Part shown: positions 17,065 to 24,820 of the stretch, piece after piece | Position numbering within the stretch: the first letter of the stretch is position 1 | How the letters are laid out: the number at the start of each line of letters is the position of its first letter | Origin: JBLIRR01 sp049472395 | Lineage (GTDB): Bacteria > SZUA-182 > DTGQ01 > JBLIRR01 | Assembly (NCBI GenBank): GCA_049472395.1 | Contig: JBLIRR010000012.1 | Location: 62,001-126,000 of the forward strand | Direction of reading: 5' to 3' | DNA length: 64,000 nt | The notes under the pieces: generated by a model | Seen by the model: the letters and a program-made list of their open reading frames with translations, nothing else | Databases searched by the model: none | Told to the model about the DNA's origin: nothing | Program-made: the position numbers and the translations under genes

Positions 17065-17688
17065 TCAATAGCCGAGAATAGCTGCCGGCGTCAATAGGGA
17101 GCTGAATGTAGGCGTAGGAGTAATCAGAGAGGCTAACCAGGGTGTCAAACCTGTTAAATTCGGTGGGAGCGCTATGGTGCTCGCCAGATTAGCATAATTT
17201 GGATATTCAGCAATATAGGCTAAGTTAGCAATCGGCACGACATCCTCAATCCACAGAGGATCTGTCGGAAGTAATAGTGAAAAACCAAGCGGCAGACCAA
17301 CGGGTATGGGGAGACCGGTTACCGTATCTATCATATAATTTGGCGGCCAAAGATTTATGCCGTAGAGAGGATCGTAATAGGCCATTCCAATAGGAGTATT
17401 ATAGAGTAAATAGGGGTAGCTAAAACTAGGGTTCCACGTTAATCCCGGCTGTACTGGCAGGACAGTTGTAGGATACAGGGAATCAACGATTGGAGTGGCT
17501 AGTCCTGTCACAGGATCTGGTGGTGAGAGAGCAGGGGACCATAAAGGCCACAAGGTATTATAAGGTGGTAACGGGGTCCATGTCTGGGCATTGAGGCATG
17601 GAGCACACACTAATAACGACAGGACAACAATACTAAAAAGGCATAGAGACATATTTCGTAATAATCTTCGTAGTTTTTTTGATAACAT
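17065..17688 (-). CDS. secreted Pro/Leu/Tyr-rich low-complexity protein
   Basis: 207 residues. A basic N-terminus and hydrophobic core (LCLFSIVVLSLLVCAPCLNAQ) form a signal peptide likely cut after about residue 35. The mature part is rich in Pro, Leu, Tyr, Trp and Asn, with recurring short elements such as YYDPLYGINLWPP and PTDPLWIEDVVP and few charged residues. No domain is recognised. Its leading ribosome-binding site is GGGAGGT, 10 nt before ATG 17688. The next gene upstream (17787-18221) encodes a smaller protein with similar 'DPLY/DPFYY' elements, so the two look like paralogues in one unit. A surface, matrix or spore-coat-like structural role is possible but unproven. Confidence 0.75.
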   Translation of the reverse strand: MLSKKLRRLLRNMSLCLFSIVVLSLLVCAPCLNAQTWTPLPPYNTLWPLWSPALSPPDPVTGLATPIVDSLYPTTVLPVQPGLTWNPSFSYPYLLYNTPIGMAYYDPLYGINLWPPNYMIDTVTGLPIPVGLPLGFSLLLPTDPLWIEDVVPIANLAYIAEYPNYANLASTIALPPNLTGLTPWLASLITPTPTFSSLLTPAAILGY

Positions 17689-17763
17689 AAAATTTTTTAC
17701 CTCCCTTAAGAATAATAGAATTTAAAAATTAGAAATCTAAAGAGTTATAAATTCTAATTATAC

Positions 17764-17770
17764 CACCTCC
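17764..17770 (-). promoter_or_regulatory. GGAGGTG leader box (SD-like, not at a start codon)
   Basis: The minus-strand sequence AAAGGAGGTGGTATAA lies 76 nt before the start of the secreted-protein gene at 17688, which has its own ribosome-binding site. It is one of four such boxes in the window, all in leaders of secreted-protein genes. Confidence 0.45.
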
Positions 17771-17786
17771 TTTAAAACAGAAATTC

Positions 17787-18221
17787 TTATTGAAGATTTA
17801 TCCAGGATAAGTAATAATCCACTAAGCCGAATGAATATGTAGGGTAATTAGGCGGACCATAGGGTTGAAAAGTACCCGGCAGAGCTTGATAAGGGAAAGG
17901 GATTGCTTCTATGTAACTTAAATAAGGGTACGTAGCACTATCAAAATAATTATAAAGATATACTGCATAAGGATCGAGAAAAGGATTGTAACTATAGGCC
18001 CCCAATAAATCATTACCAGCTATAGGTGGTTTATACCCATATCCAAGGTAGTAAAAAGGATCAGTGATCGAATTAATGTATCCATAAGTTGTAAAATAAA
18101 GTGGATCAAGATAATAATAAGAAATAGGTAATTGCTGACAATATGTATTTATGGGGGTAATAATAAAATAGATCGATAAAAAGATTAAAGCTATATATTT
18201 AAAAAATCTAAGACTATCCAT
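17787..18221 (-). CDS. secreted Tyr-rich low-complexity protein
   Basis: 144 residues from ATG 18221, chosen over an in-frame start at 18248 because GGAGGAG lies just before 18221. The signal peptide is KYIALIFLSIYFIITPINTY followed by CQQ; a lipobox is not convincing. The mature protein is extremely rich in Tyr, Pro and Phe (for example SYYYLDPLYFTTYGY and DPFYYLGYGYKPP) and nearly free of Lys/Arg. No known domain. It is the first gene after a perfect sigma-70 promoter at 18383-18411, with a 5' leader of about 155 nt, so it is probably strongly expressed. It resembles the 207-residue protein encoded just downstream. Confidence 0.75.
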   Translation of the reverse strand: MDSLRFFKYIALIFLSIYFIITPINTYCQQLPISYYYLDPLYFTTYGYINSITDPFYYLGYGYKPPIAGNDLLGAYSYNPFLDPYAVYLYNYFDSATYPYLSYIEAIPFPYQALPGTFQPYGPPNYPTYSFGLVDYYLSWINLQ

Positions 18222-18285
18222 AAAGCTCCTCCAATTTAAATTACCCAACCGTTTATGTAGAATTTGAAATATATCTTGATTTTAT

Positions 18286-18292
18286 CACCCCC
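18286..18292 (-). promoter_or_regulatory. GGGGGTG leader box
   Basis: On the minus strand CAGGGGGTGATAAAA lies about 65 nt upstream of the start at 18221 and about 85 nt inside the predicted transcript. It resembles the full complement of the 16S rRNA 3' end (AAGGAGGTGATC) with one change. Confidence 0.45.
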
Positions 18293-18382
18293 TGTTTTCA
18301 TTTCTTATGTAAAAATTATGATTATCCATCCGATCGAAAAGAAAAAATAAAATGAAAAAATGTTTAGATATATAGTGGTAAT

Positions 18383-18411
18383 ATTATAACCAAAAAACTA
18401 ATAATTGTCAA
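18383..18411 (-). promoter_or_regulatory. perfect sigma-70 promoter with overlapping 24-bp palindrome
   Basis: Read on the minus strand, TTGACA (18411-18406), exactly 17 nt, then TATAAT (18388-18383). The -35 box lies inside a palindrome at 18400-18423: 11-bp arms AATAATTGTCA and TGACAATTATT around a 2-nt centre AG. Such a perfect palindrome over the -35 hexamer is what a repressor site would look like. It drives the Tyr-rich secreted-protein genes at 18221 and 17688. Sequence 18249-18382 is leader and holds no gene. Confidence 0.8.
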
Positions 18412-18455
18412 GTGACAATTATTGATTACAGCAATTCTAATTTTGATTGTTAAAT

Positions 18456-18492
18456 TCCTCGACCGCGGGGTCAGATCTTGAAATATTGACAA
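18456..18492. repeat. possible remnant of an IS200/RAYT-type element end
   Basis: The stretch CCTCGACCGCGGGGTCAGAT, followed by CTTGAAATATTGACAA, is GC-rich relative to its surroundings. From memory it resembles the 'GGGGTCAGGTCTTG...TTGACA' sequences seen beside Y1/RAYT transposase genes in many genomes. No transposase ORF is nearby, so this would be an isolated end or REP-like unit. Confidence 0.35.
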
Positions 18493-18529
18493 CGACTCGA
18501 AGGATAATCCTTTTTTAGAAATCTGTCTG

Positions 18530-19252
18530 TCAGGGAATAATTATTTGAGGGATTTCTCCAAGAAATTCTCCACTCTTTTTATTAAAAAATTGCGCGCTAT
18601 AGGTGCCGGAGGGTAAATTTTCAATGAGTGTTGTGAGATCATAATTGCACACGCATCTGCACCCGCTGCCATCCAATAGTTCTTCCTCATAAATGTTAAT
18701 GGTATGATCAACTATTTCCATGCTTCTGGCTATCTCTATAATACAGCAATTAAAAAGTGCATCTTTATGATAGAGATAGAGAATATCATGTTCATACAGG
18801 TAGCTGAATTGTGAATGCTTTTCTTCTCTTGTGGTGGGATTGCAGTCACTATTTGAGTACTCTTTAATTGCTGGTTCCAATGTTTCAGAACTTGTTGGTC
18901 CTAAGGGGAAAATCCAGGGGAAGTAGAGAGCAGGGGATGCCCACTGAAACTGATAATCAGGAATGGCCAACGGTGTATTTACAAATGAAGGGAAAAAGTC
19001 TTGTCCCCATGAAGAGGAAGGAGACCATGGCGTAATGTAAATTGGTCTCTGGGAAAAGATTGAAGAATATGGCTCCCAGATTGACGATAACGATACCTGA
19101 GAAAAGAGTGGGGAAACTGTCCATCTATTATTCACAATAAATGGTGATGATGGATTTGTCGTGTATGAAGTGAATAATTGTGCTTCTATATTAAAGGAAG
19201 ACAATAAGAGGATAGAGATTAAAAGAATAATAATATAGCCCGCTTTTTTCAT
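18530..19252 (-). CDS. secreted protein with Trp/Pro/Ser-rich N-part and Cys-rich C-terminal domain
   Basis: 240 residues. The signal peptide is KKAGYIIILLISILLLSSFNIEAQ. Residues about 27-125 are low-complexity and rich in Ser, Pro, Trp and Phe (for example RWTVSPLFSQVSLSSIWEPY). The C-terminal 90 residues look like a folded beta domain with a Cys cluster: FNCCIIEIARSMEI, then DGSGCRCVCNYDLTTLIENL followed by PSGTY. The CxCxC-YDL-x-LPSGTY pattern recurs in secreted bacterial proteins of unknown function. Lys/Asp-containing segments set it apart from the other two proteins in this cluster. The ribosome-binding site is AAGGAT. Function unknown; probably surface-located. Confidence 0.72.
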   Translation of the reverse strand: MKKAGYIIILLISILLLSSFNIEAQLFTSYTTNPSSPFIVNNRWTVSPLFSQVSLSSIWEPYSSIFSQRPIYITPWSPSSSWGQDFFPSFVNTPLAIPDYQFQWASPALYFPWIFPLGPTSSETLEPAIKEYSNSDCNPTTREEKHSQFSYLYEHDILYLYHKDALFNCCIIEIARSMEIVDHTINIYEEELLDGSGCRCVCNYDLTTLIENLPSGTYSAQFFNKKSGEFLGEIPQIIIP

Positions 19253-19378
19253 TTTGCTAAGTATCCTTTTTTGTTATGATGTTGCAATATCTTATGTATA
19301 CTCAATATATACTTCCAAAAGCTTCTCTAAAAATGACACACTTTTTTGTATGATCTTACAATAAATGCAATAACTGCT

Positions 19379-19573
19379 CTATGGGCAGTTATCTTTCCTG
19401 GCACTACATTTTTTCTTAAAGGATTGGCACACAAATCCCGAGCTTTCACGAACCATGGCAGACGGGGTTTTTTTTGTTTTAAAGCCCATCGCTTTGCAGC
19501 CATAAGGAAAGTTTTTATCCCACGTGATATAAAAATAGTGACATTTATAACAATTAACGTCTCGCTCTGTCAT
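19379..19573 (-). CDS. small conserved Cys-containing cytoplasmic protein
   Basis: 64 residues beginning MTERDVNCYKCHYFYITWD, with Cys pairs in CYKC, YGCKAMGFK, FVCQSF and KKCS, followed by DNCP. The arrangement C-x2-C-x-FYITWD...FPYGCKAMGFK...SSG-x2-C suggests a small metal-binding fold. I recognise the pattern from hypothetical proteins of Geobacter-like bacteria but know no function. The upstream sequence AGAGAAATC is a weak ribosome-binding site. It is divergent from rsmI. Confidence 0.68.
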   Translation of the reverse strand: MTERDVNCYKCHYFYITWDKNFPYGCKAMGFKTKKTPSAMVRESSGFVCQSFKKKCSARKDNCP

Positions 19574-19710
19574 TGAGAAGATTTCTCTACTATAGATCTT
19601 TAATCCCTGGCTCCTAAGCTCATCACCAATTATTTATTTTAGCATACTTCAAATATTAGTTCATTATACAACTTTGGGTATTTGTATAAAAGACTTGAGT
19701 ATGCTACAGT

Positions 19711-20406
19711 ATGCTTATGGATGCGGGGAGAGGAATTCTTTATATTGTCGGAACACCTATTGGGAATCTAGAGGATATTACTTACCGGGCGATTGCCACA
19801 TTACAACACGTCGATTGTATTGCCGCAGAAGATACCCGCCGTACAAGAAAATTGCTGACTCATTATTCCATTTCAAAACCGTGTATGAGTTATCATGATT
19901 TTAATAAGATGAAACAGGCTCCTCTCATTGTAAAACGAATTTTAGATGGTGAATCAATTGCACTGGTGACCGATGCGGGCACACCAGGGATATCTGATCC
20001 GGGATATCGTTTGATCACAATGGCTATTGAGAATGGAATATCGGTACTCCCGATTCCAGGGCCTTCCGCGCTTGTTTCCGCGTTATCCGTATCAGGGCTC
20101 CCCATTGACCGTTTTGTATTTGAGGGATATTTAGACGGGCGGTCTAAAAAGAGACAAAATCGGTTACTCCAATTGGTTGATGAAGTGAGAACCATTGTGA
20201 TATTTGAGTCTCCCCACAGGATCAAGAAAACACTGGAAGACATAGCCACTATCTTAGGGGACCGTAAGATTTGCATTGCCAGAGAATTAACCAAGCTTAA
20301 TGAGGAGGTGATTCATGGTGAGGTCACCAGGATCATACAGCTACTCAGCGAAAGAGGGAAGATAAAAGGGGAGATTACTATCGTCATTCATGGCAAGGAC
20401 AAATAA
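19711..20406 (+). CDS. rsmI: 16S rRNA 2'-O-ribose C1402 methyltransferase RsmI
   Basis: SAM-dependent tetrapyrrole-methylase-fold enzyme that methylates the ribose of C1402 in 16S rRNA. Hallmarks: LYIVGTPIGNLEDITYRA at the N-terminus, AAEDTRRTRKLL (about 38), VTDAGTPGISDPGY (about 86), IPGPSALVSALSVSGLP (about 112) and FESPHRIKKTLEDI (about 165). At 231 residues it is about 45 shorter than E. coli RsmI and lacks the C-terminal helical tail, as in several other lineages. The start is uncertain between ATG 19711 and ATG 19717, as neither has a strong ribosome-binding site. Confidence 0.94.
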   Translation: MLMDAGRGILYIVGTPIGNLEDITYRAIATLQHVDCIAAEDTRRTRKLLTHYSISKPCMSYHDFNKMKQAPLIVKRILDGESIALVTDAGTPGISDPGYRLITMAIENGISVLPIPGPSALVSALSVSGLPIDRFVFEGYLDGRSKKRQNRLLQLVDEVRTIVIFESPHRIKKTLEDIATILGDRKICIARELTKLNEEVIHGEVTRIIQLLSERGKIKGEITIVIHGKDK

Positions 20407-20411
20407 CAGGG

Positions 20412-21365
20412 CTATGTGGGTAATGCGTGGGAGATTAAAGCCACTGCCCCGATTATCCCTGCATTGTCGCCAAGCTGTGCTCGCACAATCTGAGCTGATT
20501 TAACAGGAATATCAAAGGCCCGTTTACGGATCTCCTCCACCATTGAAGGGTAAAACATGTCCCATGAATGAGACATGCCTCCGCCAATCACTATCATTTC
20601 GGGATTGAGGAGATTGATCAGAGTGGCAATTCCTATGCCAAGATATATGCCTATGTCATGCAATATCCGTCGGGATAACGCATCGTTCTCTTTCGCAGCT
20701 TTATATATGATTTCTGCGGTTACCTCTTCTCCTTTCCCGCATATGTGTGAGAGTGTGCTCTTGTGCCCTTCATTGAGCAGCTCAAGAGTCCTTTTTACAA
20801 GTGCAGAGGCAGACGCATATGCCTCAAGACATCCCCTATTGCCGCAATTACATGTAATCCCATCATAGATAATAGTCATGTGGCCGACTTCTCCAGCCAT
20901 TCCCATGCATCCGTGCCATATTTTCCCATCAAGAATAATCCCCCCTCCAACACCAGTCCCCAGCGTGAGACAAATGAGGCTGGATACGGTGCGGCCGGCT
21001 CCATACCATTTTTCTCCGTAAGCAATCGTGTTCGCGTCATTTTCAATATATACCGGAACCCTGAAATGTTCCTCTATAATCTGTTTCAAAGGAACATCGT
21101 TCCACCCGGGCAGATTTGGTGATGTATGAATCACACCGCTTTTTATCTCTATAATACCCGGGCACCCTATTCCTATACCTAATAATGGTGATGGATTTTG
21201 TGATGCAATAAGCTCGTCAATACACGCTTTGAGATTATGAATAACATGTTCAACTCCCTGCTGTGCATGGGTTGGCTTAATAGCAGAGTGTGTGATATGC
21301 CCATCCATTGTAACCGCTCCCCCCCGAAGATTAGTCCCGCCTAAATCTATACCAATAAAATACAT
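20412..21365 (-). CDS. ROK-family sugar kinase (glucokinase-like)
   Basis: 317 residues. Phosphorylates a hexose with ATP in the cytoplasm. Motifs are the phosphate-binding FIGIDLGGTNLRGGAV at the N-terminus, the ROK signature region LGTGVGGGIILDGKIWHG, and the zinc site CNCGNRGCLEAY (about 175). It is the last gene of a six-gene run that also has aroE, mpl, a serine hydrolase, ldcA and a LOG protein. Its start (AAGGAG before ATG 21365) overlaps the aroE terminus region with a 3-nt gap. The context with peptidoglycan recycling makes N-acetylmannosamine, N-acetylglucosamine or glucose possible substrates; sequence alone does not decide. Confidence 0.88.
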   Translation of the reverse strand: MYFIGIDLGGTNLRGGAVTMDGHITHSAIKPTHAQQGVEHVIHNLKACIDELIASQNPSPLLGIGIGCPGIIEIKSGVIHTSPNLPGWNDVPLKQIIEEHFRVPVYIENDANTIAYGEKWYGAGRTVSSLICLTLGTGVGGGIILDGKIWHGCMGMAGEVGHMTIIYDGITCNCGNRGCLEAYASASALVKRTLELLNEGHKSTLSHICGKGEEVTAEIIYKAAKENDALSRRILHDIGIYLGIGIATLINLLNPEMIVIGGGMSHSWDMFYPSMVEEIRKRAFDIPVKSAQIVRAQLGDNAGIIGAVALISHALPT

Positions 21366-21368
21366 TTT

Positions 21369-22229
21369 TTACTCCTTAAGTGCATCCAGCGCAGTTTTGT
21401 ACATTACTGCTTTTGGCGCCTTAGTTTTTGTCCATAGTGTGAATTGAAGGCATGCTTGGTTGATAAACATTGTTAAGCCGGGGACCACTGTGCATCCTTT
21501 TGTCTCCGCATCCATAATAAGTTTTGTCTTAAGCGGTGTGTATATTGTATCAAATACCACAAGGTCCTTATGGAGAAATTCAGCGGGCAGTGGTGTGTCC
21601 TCTCTATGGGGCCACATACCAACTGATGTGCATTGAATGAGAATGTCAGCCTGAGCGATTTCTCCTTGGAGGCTCTTTTGATCAAAAGAAGAAGTTGTAA
21701 TGGGTGCCCTATTCAAGTTTTGTAAATCATTTTCTAATCTTTTGACCTTTTCGGGTGTTCTCCCCACAATTGCCAAGGAGTGTGGATTATGCACATGCAA
21801 TAAATTGAATGCAATCCCACGGGCTACACCACCGGTGCCTACGATTACAATTTTTTTTTCGTTGATTTCGATCCCTGCTTCTTTCAAGGCTTCCATTGCC
21901 CCTGATCCATCAGTATTATACCCTTTTACTTTATCCTCTTCTTTGAGAACAGTATTAATAGAACCGATAAAGGAAGCTCCTCCCTCTATCCAGTCAAGAT
22001 AAGGCATTATCTGTATTTTATGTGGAATAGTGATGCTGAGTCCCTTGAGCTGCTCGAGGGCTCGAAAACCATTCATTGCATGTTTCAGGTTTTCATCAAT
22101 CACCCGAAAGGCACAATAGATATAATCAATTCCGCATTCACGAAAGGCCGCATTATGAATAAGAGGGGATAAGGAATGCTCTACAGGATTGCCAATAATT
22201 GCACACACCTTTGTGGATGGAGTAATCAT
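21369..22229 (-). CDS. aroE: shikimate dehydrogenase
   Basis: NADPH-dependent reduction of 3-dehydroshikimate to shikimate in aromatic amino acid synthesis. 286 residues from ATG 22229 (7 nt after the mpl stop); an upstream in-frame start at 22301 would run into mpl and is unlikely. The substrate site has AIIGNPVEHSLSPLIHNAAF and GLSITIPHK, then INTVLKEEDKVKGYNTDGSG. The cofactor domain has VIVGTGGVARGIAFNLL, a glycine-rich nucleotide-binding turn. The length is typical. Its place inside a peptidoglycan-recycling operon is a genomic arrangement rather than a pathway link. Confidence 0.94.
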   Translation of the reverse strand: MITPSTKVCAIIGNPVEHSLSPLIHNAAFRECGIDYIYCAFRVIDENLKHAMNGFRALEQLKGLSITIPHKIQIMPYLDWIEGGASFIGSINTVLKEEDKVKGYNTDGSGAMEALKEAGIEINEKKIVIVGTGGVARGIAFNLLHVHNPHSLAIVGRTPEKVKRLENDLQNLNRAPITTSSFDQKSLQGEIAQADILIQCTSVGMWPHREDTPLPAEFLHKDLVVFDTIYTPLKTKLIMDAETKGCTVVPGLTMFINQACLQFTLWTKTKAPKAVMYKTALDALKE

Positions 22230-22236
22230 TATAGTG

Positions 22237-23655
22237 TTAGTTCCTTTTTGTGTGCGTGCTGTGTGCCAAAGCAAGCGGTAATTTTTTATATATATTGTCA
22301 AATCCCCCTGGAGACATAATCACTACCACATCGTCTTTTCTAAGGTTTTGCGCACAATAATCGACAATGGCATTCACCTCCTTAATATAGAGGGCATCCT
22401 GTCCGTTTTTATTTATCTCTCTGGCTAATTGTTCCGGGGATAATCTCATTGAGGGTTCTATCATATCTTCTTGATATACGCCGGCAATAATAATTTTGTC
22501 GGCATGCGTAAATGCGCTCCTGTATTCTTCTTGAAAGACATTTCTTTTACTGGTCGCTGTACGGGGTTCGAATAATGCCCACAATCTTCTGTCCTTATAT
22601 CGTGCTTTTAATCCTGCGAGCGTCTCCCTCACAGAAGTGGGATGATGAGCAAAATCGTCTATCAATGTAATACCGTTTATTTCAGTAAATACTTCCTGCC
22701 GTCTTTTTACGCCCCGAAAGCTCAGTATACTCTGAGCAATAATCTCCGGATGGACACCTATGATAAATGCCCCAACAAATGCGCACAGGGCATTGACCAT
22801 GTTATAGGTCCCTATAAGTTTTGATCGGACAAGCACAGGTTCCGGGAGGTGGTCGGGGCTTATAATTTTACATGAGGAAGAGTGACTCTCTATGTGCACT
22901 TCATCCAGCTTCCATGTTGACTCATGATGAAATCCGCATGTATGAACCGTGCATTGAGCTTCTCTGCATAATTCTCTGACATGAGCATTGTCAATACAGG
23001 CTATCAGGTGTCCATCGGGCGGGATGAGAGCAATAAATTTTCTAAATGCCTGTTTAATTTCATCGATACTGTGGTAGATATCAGCATGGTCAAATTCAAT
23101 ATTGGTCAGAATAGCGAGTTTGGGTTTATAATGCAAGAATTTTGGATTTTTATCAAAGAAGGCAGTATCATATTCATCCCCCTCAATAATAAAATGTTTC
23201 TTTTTTCCTATTTTATAATTGCGTGAGAAATTAACCGGTATGCCCCCAATAAGGAAACCAGGTTCATAGCCTGAAGATTCTAAAATCCAACTGAGCAATG
23301 AAGAGGTTGTCGTTTTTCCATGGGTGCCTGATACCACTACGGGATACTTATCATGTAAAAAGAATTTAGCCAAGGCTGCGGGGAATGAACAGTAAGGCAG
23401 GCCTCTCTCTAACATAGCCTTGACTTCAGGATTGTTTTTTGAAACTGCATTGCCGACAATAATGAGGTCAGGGGGAGGATCAAGGTTTGCAGGCGCAAAT
23501 TCGTGGATAAGCTTAATGCCTAAATTTTCAATGATCGTGCTCATGGGAGGATAGGCATTGTGGTCTGAGCCTGTAACGGTAAATCCGGCCTCTTTCAGCA
23601 TGCCTGCAAGGGATGCCATACCAGTGCCACAAATTGCAATAATATGAATATGCAT
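22237..23655 (-). CDS. mpl: UDP-MurNAc:tripeptide ligase Mpl
   Basis: Joins the recycled tripeptide L-Ala-gamma-D-Glu-meso-Dap to UDP-N-acetylmuramate, an ATP-dependent salvage step of peptidoglycan. 472 residues, the expected size. Mur-ligase features are the N-terminal Rossmann-like IAICGTGMASLAGMLKEAG, the ATP-binding GTHGKTTTSSLLSWIL (about 110) and the Mpl-type FIIEGDEYDTAFFDKNPKF followed by NIEFDHADIYHS. The last two distinguish Mpl from MurC. It implies meso-diaminopimelate-containing peptidoglycan in a Gram-negative cell. Four nt separate it from the serine hydrolase gene upstream. Confidence 0.96.
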   Translation of the reverse strand: MHIHIIAICGTGMASLAGMLKEAGFTVTGSDHNAYPPMSTIIENLGIKLIHEFAPANLDPPPDLIIVGNAVSKNNPEVKAMLERGLPYCSFPAALAKFFLHDKYPVVVSGTHGKTTTSSLLSWILESSGYEPGFLIGGIPVNFSRNYKIGKKKHFIIEGDEYDTAFFDKNPKFLHYKPKLAILTNIEFDHADIYHSIDEIKQAFRKFIALIPPDGHLIACIDNAHVRELCREAQCTVHTCGFHHESTWKLDEVHIESHSSSCKIISPDHLPEPVLVRSKLIGTYNMVNALCAFVGAFIIGVHPEIIAQSILSFRGVKRRQEVFTEINGITLIDDFAHHPTSVRETLAGLKARYKDRRLWALFEPRTATSKRNVFQEEYRSAFTHADKIIIAGVYQEDMIEPSMRLSPEQLAREINKNGQDALYIKEVNAIVDYCAQNLRKDDVVVIMSPGGFDNIYKKLPLALAHSTHTKRN

Positions 23656-23659
23656 TATC

Positions 23660-24820
23660 TTACAACCTCATTATCTCTATGGCCCATCGAAGTATTGCAT
23701 CATGCAGCTCCGGGCGCAGACTATTAAATTTAAAATTTTGACGTGAAGGATGAATGCGATTAGAGAGAAGAATGACCCATAAATTTCGCTTAAGATCTAT
23801 CCATATGGATGTACCAGTAAAGCCAGTATGTCCTATGGAATCTTTTGAAAAGAGGTGTCCGGAGCTTGAGCCCTTTGGGGATGGTGTATCCCATCCCAGG
23901 CACCATGTAGATCCGGGAATATCCTGCCGAGCAAAGAATTTCTTTATTACGTGAGTTGGCAAAAAATTATGTGGTTGATCGAGCGAATAGGGCATGCAAA
24001 GAGCTCTTAATAATTTATGGATATCAGAGGCAGTGGAGAATAATCCCGCATGACCTGCAACACCACCCATTGCATATGCATTATCATCATGGACCTGTCC
24101 GCATAAGACCTTCTTGCGCCAGGGGCAGTTTTCAGTTGGGGCGAATGTATGATGATTCTTCCGAAGGATCGAGATAGATTGTTCCCCCTGTGATAAATCG
24201 TTAAAAAATGTTTTTTTTAACCCAAGCGGCGTGAATATAAATTTGTCACAAAACTCATCGAGTTCCATAGAAGAGATCTTTTCTATTATAAAGCCGACCA
24301 GCATAAATCCTAAATCACTGTATATTGATTTGCTTCCAGGCTCATACTCCAGTTTTTCATTACATAAAAAATCATAATAATACCTTTTGGCCTCATGGTG
24401 TCCGATGAGTGGTTTACCTTCTTTTTGTTCAATATCTAATAGAGAGGTATAATATGGCTTATACGATACAAAACCGGCTGAATTGCTCAAAAGGTGCGAA
24501 ATAGTTATATGTCTTTTTTCCGCATCTCTTATTTCCGTAAGATATTTTGATACTCTATCACTGAGATTAATCATCCCTTTATCGTATAATATCATAATAG
24601 CGGTAGTGGTAGCGAGCTGTTTCGTAAGAGAAGCCAGATCATACACAGTCTCTATGGTCGCCTTTTCCTGATGAGAGCTGTCTAAATATCCGAAGGCTTG
24701 ATGATACACAACCTCAAAGTTAAGAGAGATTAACACAACCATCCCAGGGCAGTAAGTATTATTTATCGCATTGTGTATTTTCTTTTCAATTATGCTCAGA
24801 TCCATTACCGGGTCTTTCAA
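23660..24820 (-). CDS. class C beta-lactamase-family serine hydrolase
   Basis: 386 residues, cytoplasmic by sequence because no signal peptide is visible. Penicillin-binding-fold motifs are YDLASLTKQLATT (SxxK nucleophile Ser and Lys), YSDLGFMLVG (YxN-type Tyr-Ser-Asp) and a late IGHTGFTGTSIWID replacing the KTG box with HTG, as in esterase/peptidase members of the S12 family. It overlaps ldcA by ATGA (24817-24820) and is followed by mpl after 4 nt, so it belongs to the recycling operon. A role as an amidase or peptidase on muropeptides is a reasonable inference; antibiotic resistance is unlikely without export. Met at 24805 is an alternative start. Confidence 0.85.
   Translation of the reverse strand: MKDPVMDLSIIEKKIHNAINNTYCPGMVVLISLNFEVVYHQAFGYLDSSHQEKATIETVYDLASLTKQLATTTAIMILYDKGMINLSDRVSKYLTEIRDAEKRHITISHLLSNSAGFVSYKPYYTSLLDIEQKEGKPLIGHHEAKRYYYDFLCNEKLEYEPGSKSIYSDLGFMLVGFIIEKISSMELDEFCDKFIFTPLGLKKTFFNDLSQGEQSISILRKNHHTFAPTENCPWRKKVLCGQVHDDNAYAMGGVAGHAGLFSTASDIHKLLRALCMPYSLDQPHNFLPTHVIKKFFARQDIPGSTWCLGWDTPSPKGSSSGHLFSKDSIGHTGFTGTSIWIDLKRNLWVILLSNRIHPSRQNFKFNSLRPELHDAILRWAIEIMRL

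Noticed and set aside
23660..24820. Beta-lactamase conferring antibiotic resistance
   Set aside because: No signal peptide, HTG instead of KTG, and position between ldcA and mpl point to muropeptide or ester hydrolysis.
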